Shown here piece after piece: positions 33,391-44,540 of a stretch of 64,000 bases of DNA. This stretch comes from Apostichopus japonicus (Eukaryota > Echinodermata > Holothuroidea > Aspidochirotida > Stichopodidae). The notes beneath the pieces are model-generated. The model was not told the origin of the DNA and did no database searches. It was given only the letters and a program-made list of their open reading frames with translations. Where the stretch lies: the NCBI RefSeq assembly GCF_037975245.1, contig NC_092577.1, positions 19,466,898-19,530,897 of the forward strand, read 5' to 3'. The translations under genes were made by a program, and so were the position numbers. Position 1 is the stretch's first letter, and each line of letters begins with the position of its first letter.

Positions 33391-36300
33391 ATGGCCCATA
33401 CATTCTCAGTTGCCACTTTCAACGTGAATGGCATGAGGGATCATCGCAAGCGCAGTCGCATTTTCCAATATTGTAAATCAATGGAGGTCGACTGCGTTTG
33501 CCTGCAAGAAACACATATTTTGGAAGAAGATGTCCCTCTATGGGCTTATGAGTGGGGTGGTGAGCTGCATGCTTCGTTTGGTTCGTCTTCATCCTGTGGC
33601 ACTGTCATCCTTCTGTCAGCTCGTCAGGCGGGTTGTGCCACTAGGGTGGAGACGGATCACGAGGGCCGATTGGTTTGCATTCTATTCAAGTATCCACAGG
33701 GTAACATCGCCATTTGCAATGTGTATGCTCCCAATCGGCCTTCTGCTAGACGAGATTTTTTTAACACGCTGCCTTCCTTTGTTCCTGGTAGTGCGCCGTG
33801 TGTCATGGCCGGAGACTTTAACTGTGTCCCAGACTCGGGTCTTGACAGACTCGGAACTTCTGTGTCTGCAAGTCCCGACGCTGGGATCACAGAATTGGAC
33901 AGATTCACTTCGGCACACCTTTTAGCCGATGTCTGGAGGCATATGCACCCGTGTAGTACGGTGTATACGTGGGTGAGGCCTAACGGAGAAGATGCCTCCA
34001 GGATAGATCGAGTGTATGCGCCCGTAAGTTTTACATTTTCGGGTTGCGAGACGCTCAGCTGTCCGCTCTCTGACCATGACACTGTAGTAGCACGTTTTGT
34101 TTTGCCTTCCATTTTCCCGATCGGGCGGGGCCTATGGAAGCTTAACTGTCTGATTCTTGGCGAGGCAGAGTTCCGCCAGGGTTTCGAGACCAGGTACAAA
34201 GGATGGCAAACATTGAAGCCGGCCTTTGCTTCTACATCCCAATGGTGGGATGAGGTCAAGTTGCGCATCAAACGCTACGCAATTCAGTATTGCGTGACCC
34301 GCGCACGGCGTCGAAGAGAAAAATTCTCGAAGCTGTGCGCGGAGGTGAAGTTTGGCGACCCTTTGGCTGTCATCGCTTTGCAGACTTATCTCGATGAAAA
34401 GTACCACGGTGCCCGCGTCAGGGCCCGTGTCGAAGCGGTGGAAGCCGAGGAGCGCCCTTCACTGAGGTTTTACCAGTCCGTTAGCTCATCGGCAGGTGAC
34501 AGACGCGTCCCGTCTGTACGCGCTACTGATGGGACCGTGGTTAGTGACCCTCACGGCATTGTCCGCGTATATAAAGAGTACTATTCGAGTTTGTTTACGC
34601 GTGGCAATGTCGACTTGTCGGCACAGGCCGATTTATTGAGGGGAATCTCAAAAACCGTTCCCCACGATGTCAATGATATTTTGGGGGGCGAAATAACCAC
34701 TGTTGAGCTTTGGAAGGCGCTTTCGAAGATGAAGAATGGCAAGTCCCCGGGTTCGGACGGGCTTCCGAGGGAGTTCTACCGAACCTTCTGGGCAATAATA
34801 GGACCCGACATCAGAGCCGTCTTCGAAGACGCCTTCCAAAACGGACTGTTAAACGAAAGTCAACGTCTGGGCATGATTACTTTGCTGCCAAAGTCTGGGG
34901 ACCCCTTGGATCCCCATACCAAGCGTCCGATCACCTTGTTAAATGTGGACTACAAGTTGCTGGCTAAGGCCTTGTGCAACCGCCTTGCACTGGCTATGCC
35001 GCATCTTGTTGGTGATCTCCAGACTTGTGCAGTGAAGGGTCATTGCATCCAGCAGAACTTGTGGTTGATGCGCGACTTGACCGACTTTGTTATTGAGCGT
35101 GATCTGCCATGTGCATTGGTGTCTCTGGACCAGCAGAAGGCCTTTGACATGGTGGATCGCGGTTTTTTAATGAATGTATTGGAGACGTTTCAGTTGCACC
35201 CAAATTTTCGTAAATGGATTTCTGTTTTGTATGAAGAAAGTTTCAGTTCTGTTATCGTAAATGGGTTTTGTTCGGAGGTTTTTAACGTAGAGAGAGGGGG
35301 GTGCGCCAGGGGTGCCCTCTGTCTCCATTACTTTATGTTTTGTTTAGCGAGTCCCTCTCTCGTCTTTTGGAAAGGGACTCCAAACTTGTTCCATTCGTTG
35401 TGCCAGGGGGTGCCAAAGTGAAATGCGCTCAATATGCAGATGACGTGACATGTATTGTTTCGAGTCTCGGCTCCTTTCGCGCACTCTCGCAGGATCTATC
35501 TATTTTTGAGAGAGCTACCGGGGCGAAGTTGAATCCAGAAAAGACAAAGGGCCTTCGTCTTGGTAGCTGGAGATACAGAAACTTACCATTCGGTGCGTCG
35601 TGGTCGGATCAGAATATCCAAATTAATGGTATATGGTTCGGCTACGATGCACCTTGTGATGTCACCTGGAACGAGAGGGCTGAGGTATTTCAGAGCAGAC
35701 TCGAAACCTTTGGCACCCGCTGGCTTTCGATCTTGGGGAAAGTCACTGTTATTAATCGTTTCGTTTCGCCCATCTTGTGGTACCCTGGCGCGGTGTATCC
35801 TATTCCGCGTCGCGTCCTGGTACGGTTGGAGAGGGCGATTTTTTCATTCATATGGTCCGGTGGTACAGAGCTTGTCAAGAGGGCGGTATTGTACCAAAAA
35901 CTGGAGAAGGGGGGACTAGGGGTGGTTCATCTGGGAAGTAAATTGACCTTTTTGTTATTTAAGCAGTTGTTTGTAGCGGTAACTGACCCAGGGTTGCCTT
36001 GTTCATATTTTGTACGTTTTTGGGGCGGTTTGCACCTGCGTCGATGGGTCCCGGCGCTGTTTAGCAACAGAGAACCGCATAGTAGTACTCCAAACAGGGC
36101 GGTGCGTGTCATCTGCTCCGCGCTGATTGAGTTGCCCCCTGTTGACCTGTCACAGCCGGCCCTCGTTCACAGTTCGTTGAGGGATAAGGCCTTGAATGCA
36201 ACTTTTGTCGAGGGACGTCATTCTGCAGAAGTATGGCGTTCGGTGCATTCAAGGCTGAATGGTTGCAGGCTCCGTGATCTTGCATGGAGAGTTGCACACG

Positions 36301-36785
36301 GTGCCTTGGTGACCAACCTAAAAAGATATCATTGGCGATTGGGTGATGGACTGTGCCCTAGGACCGGCTGTGACAGCTTAGAGAGTACTGCTCATGTTTT
36401 TTGGCATTGTTACTTTGTAGTCAACTTATGGGAGTGGTTCCAGACCTGGACCGACCGTGTTACGGGAGACCGTTCATGGTCGGTAGGGCAGGGCTTTATT
36501 TTATATGGGGTAGATCCTCCAGTTTGTTCGGTAGCTGTGTTGCACCGCATCATTTTTGTTTGCTCTATTGTAAAAAAACATGTTTGGCGGAATAGATGTA
36601 ATTTGATTTTTAGGGGGAAATTTGCCAGTTGGCAGGCAGTCCTGGAGGCGGTGAAGTCTGACATTCGCCTTCAGATTGAAGGCGATTTTCGCCGTTTATC
36701 TGGGGCTGCCTTTTTTGGACGCTGGTGTGCTGGGGAGGGGTTTTTCGTTTCGCTGCGTGCGGGTCGTCCTTCTGTACGTTTTTGA
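33391..36785 (+). pseudogene. LINE ORF2: APE endonuclease + reverse transcriptase + zf-RVT, one frame slip
   Basis: The start ATG at 33391 (MAHTFSVATFNVNGM) is preferred over an upstream TTG because it follows the ORF1 stop. Endonuclease, residues about 1-235: TFNVNGM, LQETH, YAPN, GDFNC, SRIDRVYAP, LSDHD. Reverse transcriptase, about 430-720: KNGKSPGSDGLPREFY, RPITLLNVDYKLLAKAL, SLDQQKAFDMVD, RQGCPLSPLLYVLF, CAQYADDVT (catalytic Asp pair). C-terminus: DLAWRVAHGALVTN and the zinc-binding CPRTGC...HVFWHC. The only defect seen is at the six-G run 35296-35301, just before RQGCPLSP. The frame moves there by a net +2/-1, consistent with two extra Gs or one missing G. The second half runs to TGA at 36785. 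With the slip corrected the protein would be about 1130 residues. The slip could be a true mutation or an assembly error in a homopolymer. Confidence 0.9.
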
Positions 36786-36951
36786 ATGTTTGAGTGGGGA
36801 GGGGGTTGGGCGTTTTGTCTCTGCAGGTCGGCGGGCGTATGTTTTTTTTGGCTCGCTAGACCTTAGTTTCGTTTGTCAGAATGGGATGGTTCGGTAGTGC
36901 CGTTTGGCCGTGACGTTTTGTATCCCGCATGGCGGGTCACGTAAAAAGCAC
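36786..36951 (+). terminator. LINE 3' end with CCCGC-ATG-GCGGG hairpin and CACGTAAAAAGCAC terminus
   Basis: A 5-bp stem with a 3-base loop (36924-36936) sits 14 bases before the end. The same hairpin and terminal 14-mer occur at 14388-14409 and 60482-60510. The 55721-55871 copy has TTCCGC-ATG-GCGGA, a changed stem that still pairs. It probably serves as the reverse transcriptase recognition site; that is an inference from its conservation. Confidence 0.75.
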
Positions 36952-37227
36952 ATACACTGTGCAGGGTGTATATTTACGGAGTGCCATAAGTGCCAGAAGA
37001 CTATGTTTAAACCTAACACTTATATACACACTGTACATATACAATTGGTTGAATTACAAGACTTTACTATCAAATGAATTTCAACCAGTACATACATGTA
37101 TGTACAGTGTGTAAAGTACATACACTGTATGTAAAGTGTGTATATTAGTCTTAGGTTTAAGCATAGTCTTCTGGCACTCATGGCACTCCGTACATATAAA
37201 TGAAATTAAAAACTGCACAGTATTGAA
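36952..37227. repeat. Palindromic (MITE-like) repeat abutting the LINE 3' end
   Basis: Left arm 36952-37042 contains ATACACTGTGCAGG, TTTACGGAGTGCCAT and GTGCCAGAAGACTATG. The right arm 37088-37227 carries the reverse complement (CATAGTCTTCTGGCAC, ATGGCACTCCGTACATA, CTGCACAGTATTG). The two arms enclose about 45 bases, and an extra TACATACA/TGTATGTA-rich stretch lies at 37088-37140. The LINE inserted at or near its left tip. Confidence 0.82.
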
Positions 37228-37240
37228 TTGAATGACCTTC

Positions 37241-37714
37241 AAGTACAGTACAATACCCAGGCTCAAAACACATGGAACATCAAAACAGGCAAGAACGTTT
37301 TATGTAAAAATCCCAAACTGTGACGATTTTTCATTTCAAAATAAGGCAAGACACCCTCCTGAATTTGTTTGTACAAAGAGGGTAGTACTATATCTCTTGC
37401 AGAAAAAAATAGTACAATAGTACAATAGTACAAAACAATAGTACAACAATACAACAATACACAATACACAATACACAATACAACAAACAACAATACAACA
37501 ACAATACAAAACAATAGTACAATAGTACAAAACAATAGTACAAAAAGTACAGTACAATACCCAGGCTCAAAACACATGGAACATCAAAACAGGCAAGAAC
37601 GTTTTATGTAAAAATCCCAAACTGACGATTTTTCATTTCAAAATAAGGCAAGACACCCTCCTGAATTTCTTTGTACAAAGAGGGTAGTACTATATCTCTT
37701 CCAGAAAAAAATAT
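37241..37714. repeat. 170-bp direct repeat separated by TACAA microsatellite
   Basis: 37241-37412 and 37545-37714 are nearly identical, 304 bases apart (both begin AAGTACAGTACAATACCCAGG; one 2-base deletion and a few substitutions). The gap 37413-37544 is a degenerate array of AGTACAATAGTACAA and ACAATACACAATAC words. The minus-strand Cys/Val/Leu-rich frames here are read-through of the microsatellite. Confidence 0.93.
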
Positions 37715-40048
37715 CAGATTTTTTCAACATGACGCGTTTTGGAGTTATTGGCCGTCAAAGACGACCTCTTTTGTACATCGGAGCAGCTTAACAACTTCAT
37801 AAATTAATATTGAGAACAGCTACAACTCTGAAATTTGTTTAGGTGTAAGAACTTTATACTTAAAATGAAAGTATAAAACCCTGACAGCTCTAACATGGTT
37901 ACTTTGGTAATAAATTGGCATCAAAACCCCTACCTCATGCTGAATCGCAGCATGAAATAGCAACTTTAGAGTTGCACAACTTGCAAACATATGATAGGAA
38001 AGCATTGTAATCATTATTTTGTAATGTTTGTACTAGAACAAAATAACCTGTGAAAGAATCAAGTACCCTGAAGCAATGGTTTAGGAGGAATTCATCACTA
38101 AAAATAGCACCTTTTTTAGTGAAAATTCCAAAAATGTAACATTTTGACACTTTTAAGTTGACCTAACTCCACAAGACAATATTTTTGTACCCTAATATTT
38201 TATTTTCCTGTTCTATGGGGTAGAATCTATAGGCATCTGTGATAGAAAGGTAGTAGAATGTTTAATTGCTGAGAAATGAGACCTCAAAAGTCAAGAAAAT
38301 GCCAAAATGCCATGGTGGCGACAAATTGCGGAATTTCAAGGTGTGATAAATCGGCTACTTGTAAAGCAATGCAACTGAAATGTTCAGAATATGCTAATTT
38401 CATTATGGTCCAATCATACACAAAATTTGGGATTTTTTGGATAGGGTGCAGCAACAGCCATACGTGATTTGACATGGAATGACCCATATTGTACCTACAG
38501 GTTTACCGTATAGTTTGTACCCAATGTGACATAAACCTACATGAATGACCAGTTTTCAATTATTTTTTCTACCTGTAGCTGATTTAAAATGAGCTTGTGC
38601 AACATCACTTAAATACCTAATGACATAATGTGTTGTCCTATCTAACACTTACACACTACTAGTTTGTACCAAATAATCTATGTGTTATATCATGCTTACA
38701 AAATATTGGAAAGACAAACTATTGGAAGACCTAACGATAGGGCTCATTTACGATTCAAGACCAGCGTAAATTCAAGTTTGATACTAACAAAGTGTCCTTC
38801 GCGTACAGTATAAACATGTTTATAAGAACACATATTGTATATAGGCTATCTGACTGATTTGAAATTGGTGGCACCACTAATATGAGATTATGCCATGTAC
38901 TATATAAATGCTTCTTATGTACTATATAAATTCTTGTTTAAGTATAGCTTCATACCAAATATTATGCAGATCATGTGCATGGGGTCATGCCAAATTAAAT
39001 TGAAATTTTACATTAAGCCCCACATTCAAGAGAACAGCTGCACATATCTACTACCCCTGACCAACATGTATACATTTACTGCAATACAACATATATAAGC
39101 ATATATTATTACCATCACAAAACTGTTCGTCAAATACTGTGAATAATTGAAAAAGCTCAACTTACATACACGTGCTGTTGTATTTGAGACAAATTAAACT
39201 CACCAATAAAGTCATCAATAAAATGGACTGAAAATCCCTATTTATCAATTCTGTTAGCACAGTAGTGAATAGCCTCTTTTAATGGCCCCAAACTTCTCTT
39301 AACACGAGATCTTAGTTAGAAAAATATCATAAAATGATAATGCTTTTGCAATAAATATGACAAATGTGATGAAAGGTAAACGACCTACACATTCACGTAA
39401 GTGTATTTAAAGGGTCAAGTGACACGTAGACTTGACTTTACATAATATTAAAGTTAACAATTCTTACATTACGAAAAACCCAACACCGCGATTTTGTTCC
39501 GTCTCCAAAGGGGTAGAAATCGGTAAAAAAGTACTATTACGTAATAGATTCAGTCACGTCACGGGGGGAGCGCAGAAGAGTGCAAATTGTATATGTTCAG
39601 CGCAGTGCATTGGGTATGCAGAAATCTCAAAATTATCGAAAATATTACCTTTTTCAGCAGTGTGTTACAAGAAAGTTAAGATTTGGATTCAGATGAAAAA
39701 TCACAAATTGTGATACATAAGACTTCGAACAAAACATATAATGACTTATTTTTTCATAAATTTCTTGCATTTTCTTCCTTTCAAGCAACATAAACTCGGC
39801 AAAAATCGGCTACATTGACTCGTTCAGGGAAAGTGGAAAACAAATGACGTCATTTGTTTACCAAGTCGAAAGTGCATGGTATCGTCGCATGGAACTGCTT
39901 ATTGCTACCACACACAGTTTCTATACACGCACTGTAGTACGCATATACACAGCACAGCATACACAGCATAGCTTATACATATCGCCAAATGGCTGCCGGT
40001 GGCATTGGCACACAGTATTGAGATAGCAATACCGAAGAAGGCAGGGAA
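37715..40048. other. Non-coding stretch
   Basis: AT-rich with no recognisable coding sequence. A short CACAGCA/CATACACAGC repeat lies at 39946-39972, just upstream of the P2X7-C-like gene, where its promoter would be expected. No TATA box could be assigned with confidence. Confidence 0.5.
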
Positions 40049-41074
40049 ATGGAGGACATGGTCGACGATCGTGGGGAAGTTTTTCCCTACATGTTCGAAC
40101 CGGAGACCAGCGAAGAGGAAGCGGGATCGGACAGCGATGTCGAAATTGATCGTCTTGACGGAACACAATGGTAACGTTACGCCTAGCGTATTATACTGTA
40201 TAGGTTACTTGTGTCACTAGTTAGGCCTACAACCGATAAATGTTTCCTAACTTTGCTTATACTCTTAGCTGGCCAATTTGTTCATGGGGCAGCAAAATTA
40301 ACATGAGAGTGCGGTCAAGTTAAGTTAAGGAAGTTACTATTTTCCTTAAAAGTTGTTGCAGCACATGCCCCAGGAACATGTCACACAGACATATTTCATT
40401 TGGTTAGTAGATTGAAGGAGCCGATTGGAAGAGTGCACAACAAATAGCAGTTGTAGTGGCAAATTAGTGAAGCAAGGGACTGTAGATGCTGCAGGGAAAT
40501 AGAAAAAGTAAGGAATGTGATGGATGAAGAAGGTGCTGCATGCATCACCTTACACACAGGTTTTGAAGCTGTGTGCCTGAACCCATGGGTGCTACAGACA
40601 GCATACTACGTGTACCGCCAACAGTATGGTGGCCGTGCACAGGAAAATAGCATCCATGAGTAAGTAGAGAATACATTATATTTGTTCTATACCTTTATTG
40701 ATTGCTCTGACCTGCTGTTGAATGATGTAACAATACAGAGGGTGTGCTTGTATTCATAGTTTAGTATTGTTGTGGAGGGAATTACATTAACATATAGATT
40801 AGATGAAGAAAATGTGTGCACCATGTTGAAAACCTACTTCTGATTAGGACATTTTGTGCAAAAACAACATGTGTGTCTTCATCTTTCATAGCTGATTTTC
40901 ATATGATTATTTTACAGGAAATACAGACACACAGCATACAGACAACTTGTACGGATGTGCTGGCAATTTTTAGGGAAAGAGGTTCTTGTTGTTCTCCCAT
41001 CCTGTGCGGTAAGGAGGATTCGAGCAGCTTTTCCTTCTCAACAGTATGAAGGGTTTAAATTACCAAGACTGTGA
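40049..41074 (+). CDS. Three-exon gene with P2X7 C-terminal-like cysteine-rich domain
   Basis: Exon 1 runs 40049-40170 (first ATG after an in-frame TGA at 40019). It is acidic: FPYMFEPETSEEEAGSDSD. It ends at a GT donor (40171). Exon 2 begins in the region 40400-40440 and ends at 40659 (GTAAGT donor). It carries CRCCREIEKV, CITLHTGFEAVCLNPWVLQ and AYYVYRQQYGG. Exon 3 runs 40918-41074 after TTTTACAG. Splicing restores HEKYRHTAYRQL at the junction, then VLPSCAVRRIRAAFPSQQYE and TGA. These blocks match the zinc-binding C-terminal 'ballast' domain of P2X7, which in invertebrates also occurs in stand-alone proteins without the ion channel. No channel part is present. Exon 2 shows a possible one-base break upstream of the CC motif (around 40480-40490), so the first Cys cluster is uncertain. 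Function unknown outside P2X7. Confidence 0.7.
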
Positions 41075-43037
41075 GAATGTGGACTTTGTATGCCAAGTGA
41101 AACTGTCATTTCTGCAAAGTTTAATGAAACAGGGTCCAGTCCTGTCTGTTTTGGAATTCCACCATACAGTTTTCTGCTTCATGGTATTAACTACAATCTT
41201 GGATGAATTTTTACATGTTCAAGTTTTGGGAAGTACATAACAGTAATAAATAATAAATACTCAAGTCAATTTTTTCTATGTATTCTCTCTTGTAAGCGAA
41301 GCTGTCACTTCTAGTAGCCTGCACACAAAATCTGCATGATTGAAATCTCAAATATACTAGGTTAAAATACAATAGTTTGAATAAAGTAGCCTAAACCACT
41401 ATGTCAATGGGATCTACAGAGCGTAGGCTTCCATTTTAATAAAATTTAATGACAATCAATGTTTTTCATTAATCCATGGAATATCAAGGTACAATGGGAA
41501 AAAAAGAACATTTTATCCCATGCGGGGAACAAACAGCAAATTTCTGTCAATTCATTTCGAGAAAAAACCAAAATTGGCAACATGTTTGGAACACCAAATT
41601 CGCATACAAATATTAAGTCAGCATGAAATTGATAATGTAAGTAAAACTTTAATGTAAGACTTTAGCAACTTCCCTAAAGGCTGGTAGCGACCTGTTAATT
41701 ATCACTGCTCTGCAGCTGTGCCATACATCATGTGAACAGACGATTCACAGAGTCCATTGCTCTCAATTACAATGAAACAAAATTAGAAATTGGGAGGCCA
41801 TCAACCACTTCAGCAAAGCTTTTGAAATCTGCTTCGGTGTTGTTTTATGGCATCCTCATTGTTCGGATGAACATAGGAGCTTGCAAGTGGTGGTGGCTCT
41901 TTTCTGACAGGAACAGGACACTCCTCTCCCAGAATTCCACTTCTGCAGAAGTTGTGCAAGCAGTCAAACAGTTCCATACGTAATCTGTACAATAGTAAAG
42001 ATATGAAGAATAATATTATAATATAATAATAGTTCATGAAAACATACCATTTAGATAGAGGCATTCCAATCACTCCATTTTGGTCAATAGTCATGGCACA
42101 ATGCACAGTTGTCAGTCAAGTCTTTGGATGCCCAACTAACGCGACAGCTGATACACCTCGATTGGTGTGGATACATGGGTCAGCTTTTACCTGACAACTT
42201 GTGCCTGAACAATTTCAATATATTTTTTAATGATTACAACAAAACCCCTACACCTGTTTGTGCACCTAATATTATGGATCATGTAATCTTTAGCAGGATG
42301 TGTGGTCATTGTCTCAGTAGCTTAACCACCGTTTATTTAGTGAAGTAAACATGTGGACAGAGTAACATCCTGTCCCATCCCCTTGTAATCCATGGTAAAA
42401 GAGTTTATAAGATGCAACTTTCACCATTTGTATTCAGTAGCAGATATCCAGCCAAGTGAAGATGTAATATACTCTGTTAAATCCAACTACTTCTTTGTGC
42501 CTTTATTTCTTGTTCACATACCGCTGTGACAACTCTACCAGATACAGTTTGTATACGCTTATTGAAGTAAGGACTGATGGCCTCACCACACATTCCAGAC
42601 TGCTCCAGTGTTGGTGTTAAAATTAATAATGGTCCTCTTTCCAGAAAGTGATAGCACCAATTAATTTTCCAGACTAATCTACTATCAATCTTGAAATTTC
42701 CTTCAAGGGTCATCTTTGTCATGTTCAGATTCATCAGATGAGTGAACTGATGGAGTGTAGTCCGGACTACCTGGCGGTTTTTTGGTGTATCTCGATGAGG
42801 ATGCCACAGCAGCAGACGGACCATCATCGCCACTGTGAGATGGCCCTGGTTGCTTTCATGTTCTTGTCGCTGTTGGTCCAGTCAGCAACTACAATGTAAT
42901 CTCCCTTCTCTCAGTAACTATAGATGTAGCCTATATATTTTCCTGTCAAGCCATCAGGTACAGCCTCCTCAACCACTCTCGTCAGGCAGGCGGATATGAT
43001 GGATAAAAGACAATGTATGTTATCCCCTAGTCAGCCT
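41075..43037. other. Mostly non-coding; weak minus-strand exon signals of unknown identity
   Basis: On the minus strand, 42106-42054 (MTIDQNGVIGMPL) ends at a GTATGT donor and 41979-41810 follows a TTGTACAG acceptor (MELFDCLHNFCRSG), but joining them creates a TGA. A 118-residue minus-strand frame at 42833-42477 has no family I recognise. They may be remnants of one broken gene. I do not assign function. Confidence 0.3.
41245..41257 (+). promoter_or_regulatory. Putative polyadenylation signals
   Basis: Two overlapping-spaced AATAAA hexamers (41245-41250 and 41252-41257) lie about 170 bases after the stop of the P2X7-C-like gene. Confidence 0.5.
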
Positions 43038-43046
43038 GCCCCGATG

Positions 43047-43300
43047 GAGTATTTTTTCCCCCAGGACGAACGTGGGCATCGGCCAATCAAATCCCTGGAT
43101 TCCAAACATGTGACGCTTTTTCCAAACACATGTACTGAATCTTTTTTCCTAGTTTTGACCCCAGATTATGAACGACAATCGTGCAATTTCATAGAAACTG
43201 TATCCTTAACCCACTTTCTAAACCCTAACTCTGATTTCAAACGAATTTGTAAATTCCTGAAAAACCTGAAACCCACGTTCGTCCTGGAAAAAAAAAACGC
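43047..43300. mobile_element. 254-bp inverted-repeat element with 9-bp target-site duplication
   Basis: The arms share CCAGGACGAACGTGGG (43060-43076, and reversed at about 43271-43286). Outer T-rich ends are GAGTATTTTTTCCC on the left and GCGTTTTTTTTTT on the right (read inward). The 9-base repeat GCCCCGATG flanks both sides (43038-43046 and 43301-43309). The interior is non-coding; the overlapping 133-residue frame (42996-43397) crosses both boundaries and has no domain. A 9-bp duplication would suit Mutator-like elements, but the superfamily is not established. Confidence 0.85.
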
Positions 43301-43309
43301 GCCCCGATG

Positions 43310-44241
43310 TGCAATTTTAATTGCTATTTTGCTTTCAACGAGTAACATTTTGGCCCATGTACTCACTTCTGCTATAGAATACTCTATAGATGTATGAAAT
43401 TTTTCCATTCTTCCTCTATTACCCTGAATCCAGACTGTCTATCAATACTAAGGTAACACTGCCACTTTCCTTGTGAATCAGCATATTTCAACACCTCCTT
43501 AACAAATGCTGGAGTCCACGTAAGTCTCTTCAGGAAGAGAGAACAAAGCACATAAGTTTAATATGTAATGAGTGAGGTGGTAAGTCATGACTGTTACTTA
43601 ATGAGTGAAGTGGTAAGTCATGACTGTTACATTATTATTCATCCAACAATGAGGTTGATTCAAGATCAGAAAAGAATAGAAACAAATATTGGAGAAATAC
43701 TATGGCTCTCATATATGTTTCATGGTGATCCACCTGAGTATACATTACATCCCTGCACCATGCTGCTGCAAATCTTCCAATATCACAATGGATATGTTCC
43801 ATTGATACAACTACATGTGAGGGTGTTCATGTAATAATTTGCTACAGACAATGTTACCATGTGTTATGTGCACCATTTGGCATATTCTTTCATATGGTGA
43901 GATGCAAAATAGACTATTTTGAGGGATTTTTTAAGGAACAACAAACAAAGTGCATAGCCTTTTTGTTTTAATATAAAGCATTAACCAAGGACTCTTGAAA
44001 TTTATTCCACTCATTCTACACTTTGAGAAATATACCAAAGTCTTCAAATATGAATTTGTTGCAGATTTTACAAGTAGTATTCGAAAAACTTCAATATTAC
44101 TTCCTAGTTACTATACATGTACATTAATGGTCATTGAATACATTGCAACTATCTCCTCTCATTTGCACTGTACCTAAATTCTAGTCCACCGACGTCACAT
44201 AAGCATGGGCGGACTGACCCATAGGCTAAATAAAGCTATAT
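43310..44241. other. Non-coding stretch with a 33-bp tandem duplication
   Basis: The only structure seen is the 33-bp duplication at 43566-43631: TAATGAGTGAGGTGGTAAGT... repeated once, with one difference. Confidence 0.6.
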
Positions 44242-44540
44242 TGTAATATTATGACGAGCCCGGCTCCTCCAACATGTAATATTATATCGGGACTCGCGAT
44301 AGAAAGGTGCTGACTGGGTTATCTTGATGCCGTATTTTATGCTTCTTCAGGAGACGTCTCGAACGGAAGATAGAAGAAAACAATGAGTTCTCAGAAAAAC
44401 AAGTTGACAAGATCGGATTTGATTAGTCATTCGGTATAATTTCTTCTCTGTCGATTCTCTTCTCTAATAAAATTACAATGATCTCACTCCGTCAATTACG
44501 TAATCAAATGAGTGACGAAGAAGTGATGACGAAGTAAAGA
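44242..44540 (+). repeat. Dispersed direct repeat, copy A
   Basis: It begins TGTAATATTATGACGAGCCC and ends GACGAAGTAAAGA. It is over 90 percent identical by eye to 46639-46919, in the same orientation. It is followed directly by GATGGTATCACTAT, which in copy B appears only about 380 bases later. No open frame is conserved between the copies. Confidence 0.92.

Larger units (their letters stand above)
32052..36951 (+). mobile_element. Full-length Tx1/L1-like LINE, two ORFs, nearly intact
   Basis: The element is about 4.9 kb: a 5' leader of about 220 bases, ORF1 (RNA-binding), ORF2 (endonuclease, reverse transcriptase, zinc-binding C-terminus) and a 166-base 3' end with a hairpin. It is flanked by the 8-base repeat ACATACAC. 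ORF2 motifs (SLDQQKAFDMVDRGFL, RPITLLNVDYKLLAK, zf-RVT at the end) place it near the Tx1 group of the L1 clade; that is from family knowledge. It ends in CACGTAAAAAGCAC without poly(A). Fragments of the same family lie at 1-1050, 14215-14409, 55721-55871 and 59497-60510. Its high similarity to the 59.5-kb copy suggests recent activity. Confidence 0.92.

Noticed and set aside
32944-33399. Minus-strand 151-residue frame over the LINE ORF1 tail
   Set aside because: It is the antisense shadow of the LINE; the plus-strand reading has the known motifs and correct order.
37263-37577. Cys/Val/Leu/Tyr-rich minus-strand proteins resembling membrane peptides
   Set aside because: They are translations of the TACAA microsatellite between two direct repeats.
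42996-43397. 133-residue open frame
   Set aside because: It spans a short transposable element and both its target-site duplications, so it cannot be a conserved gene.
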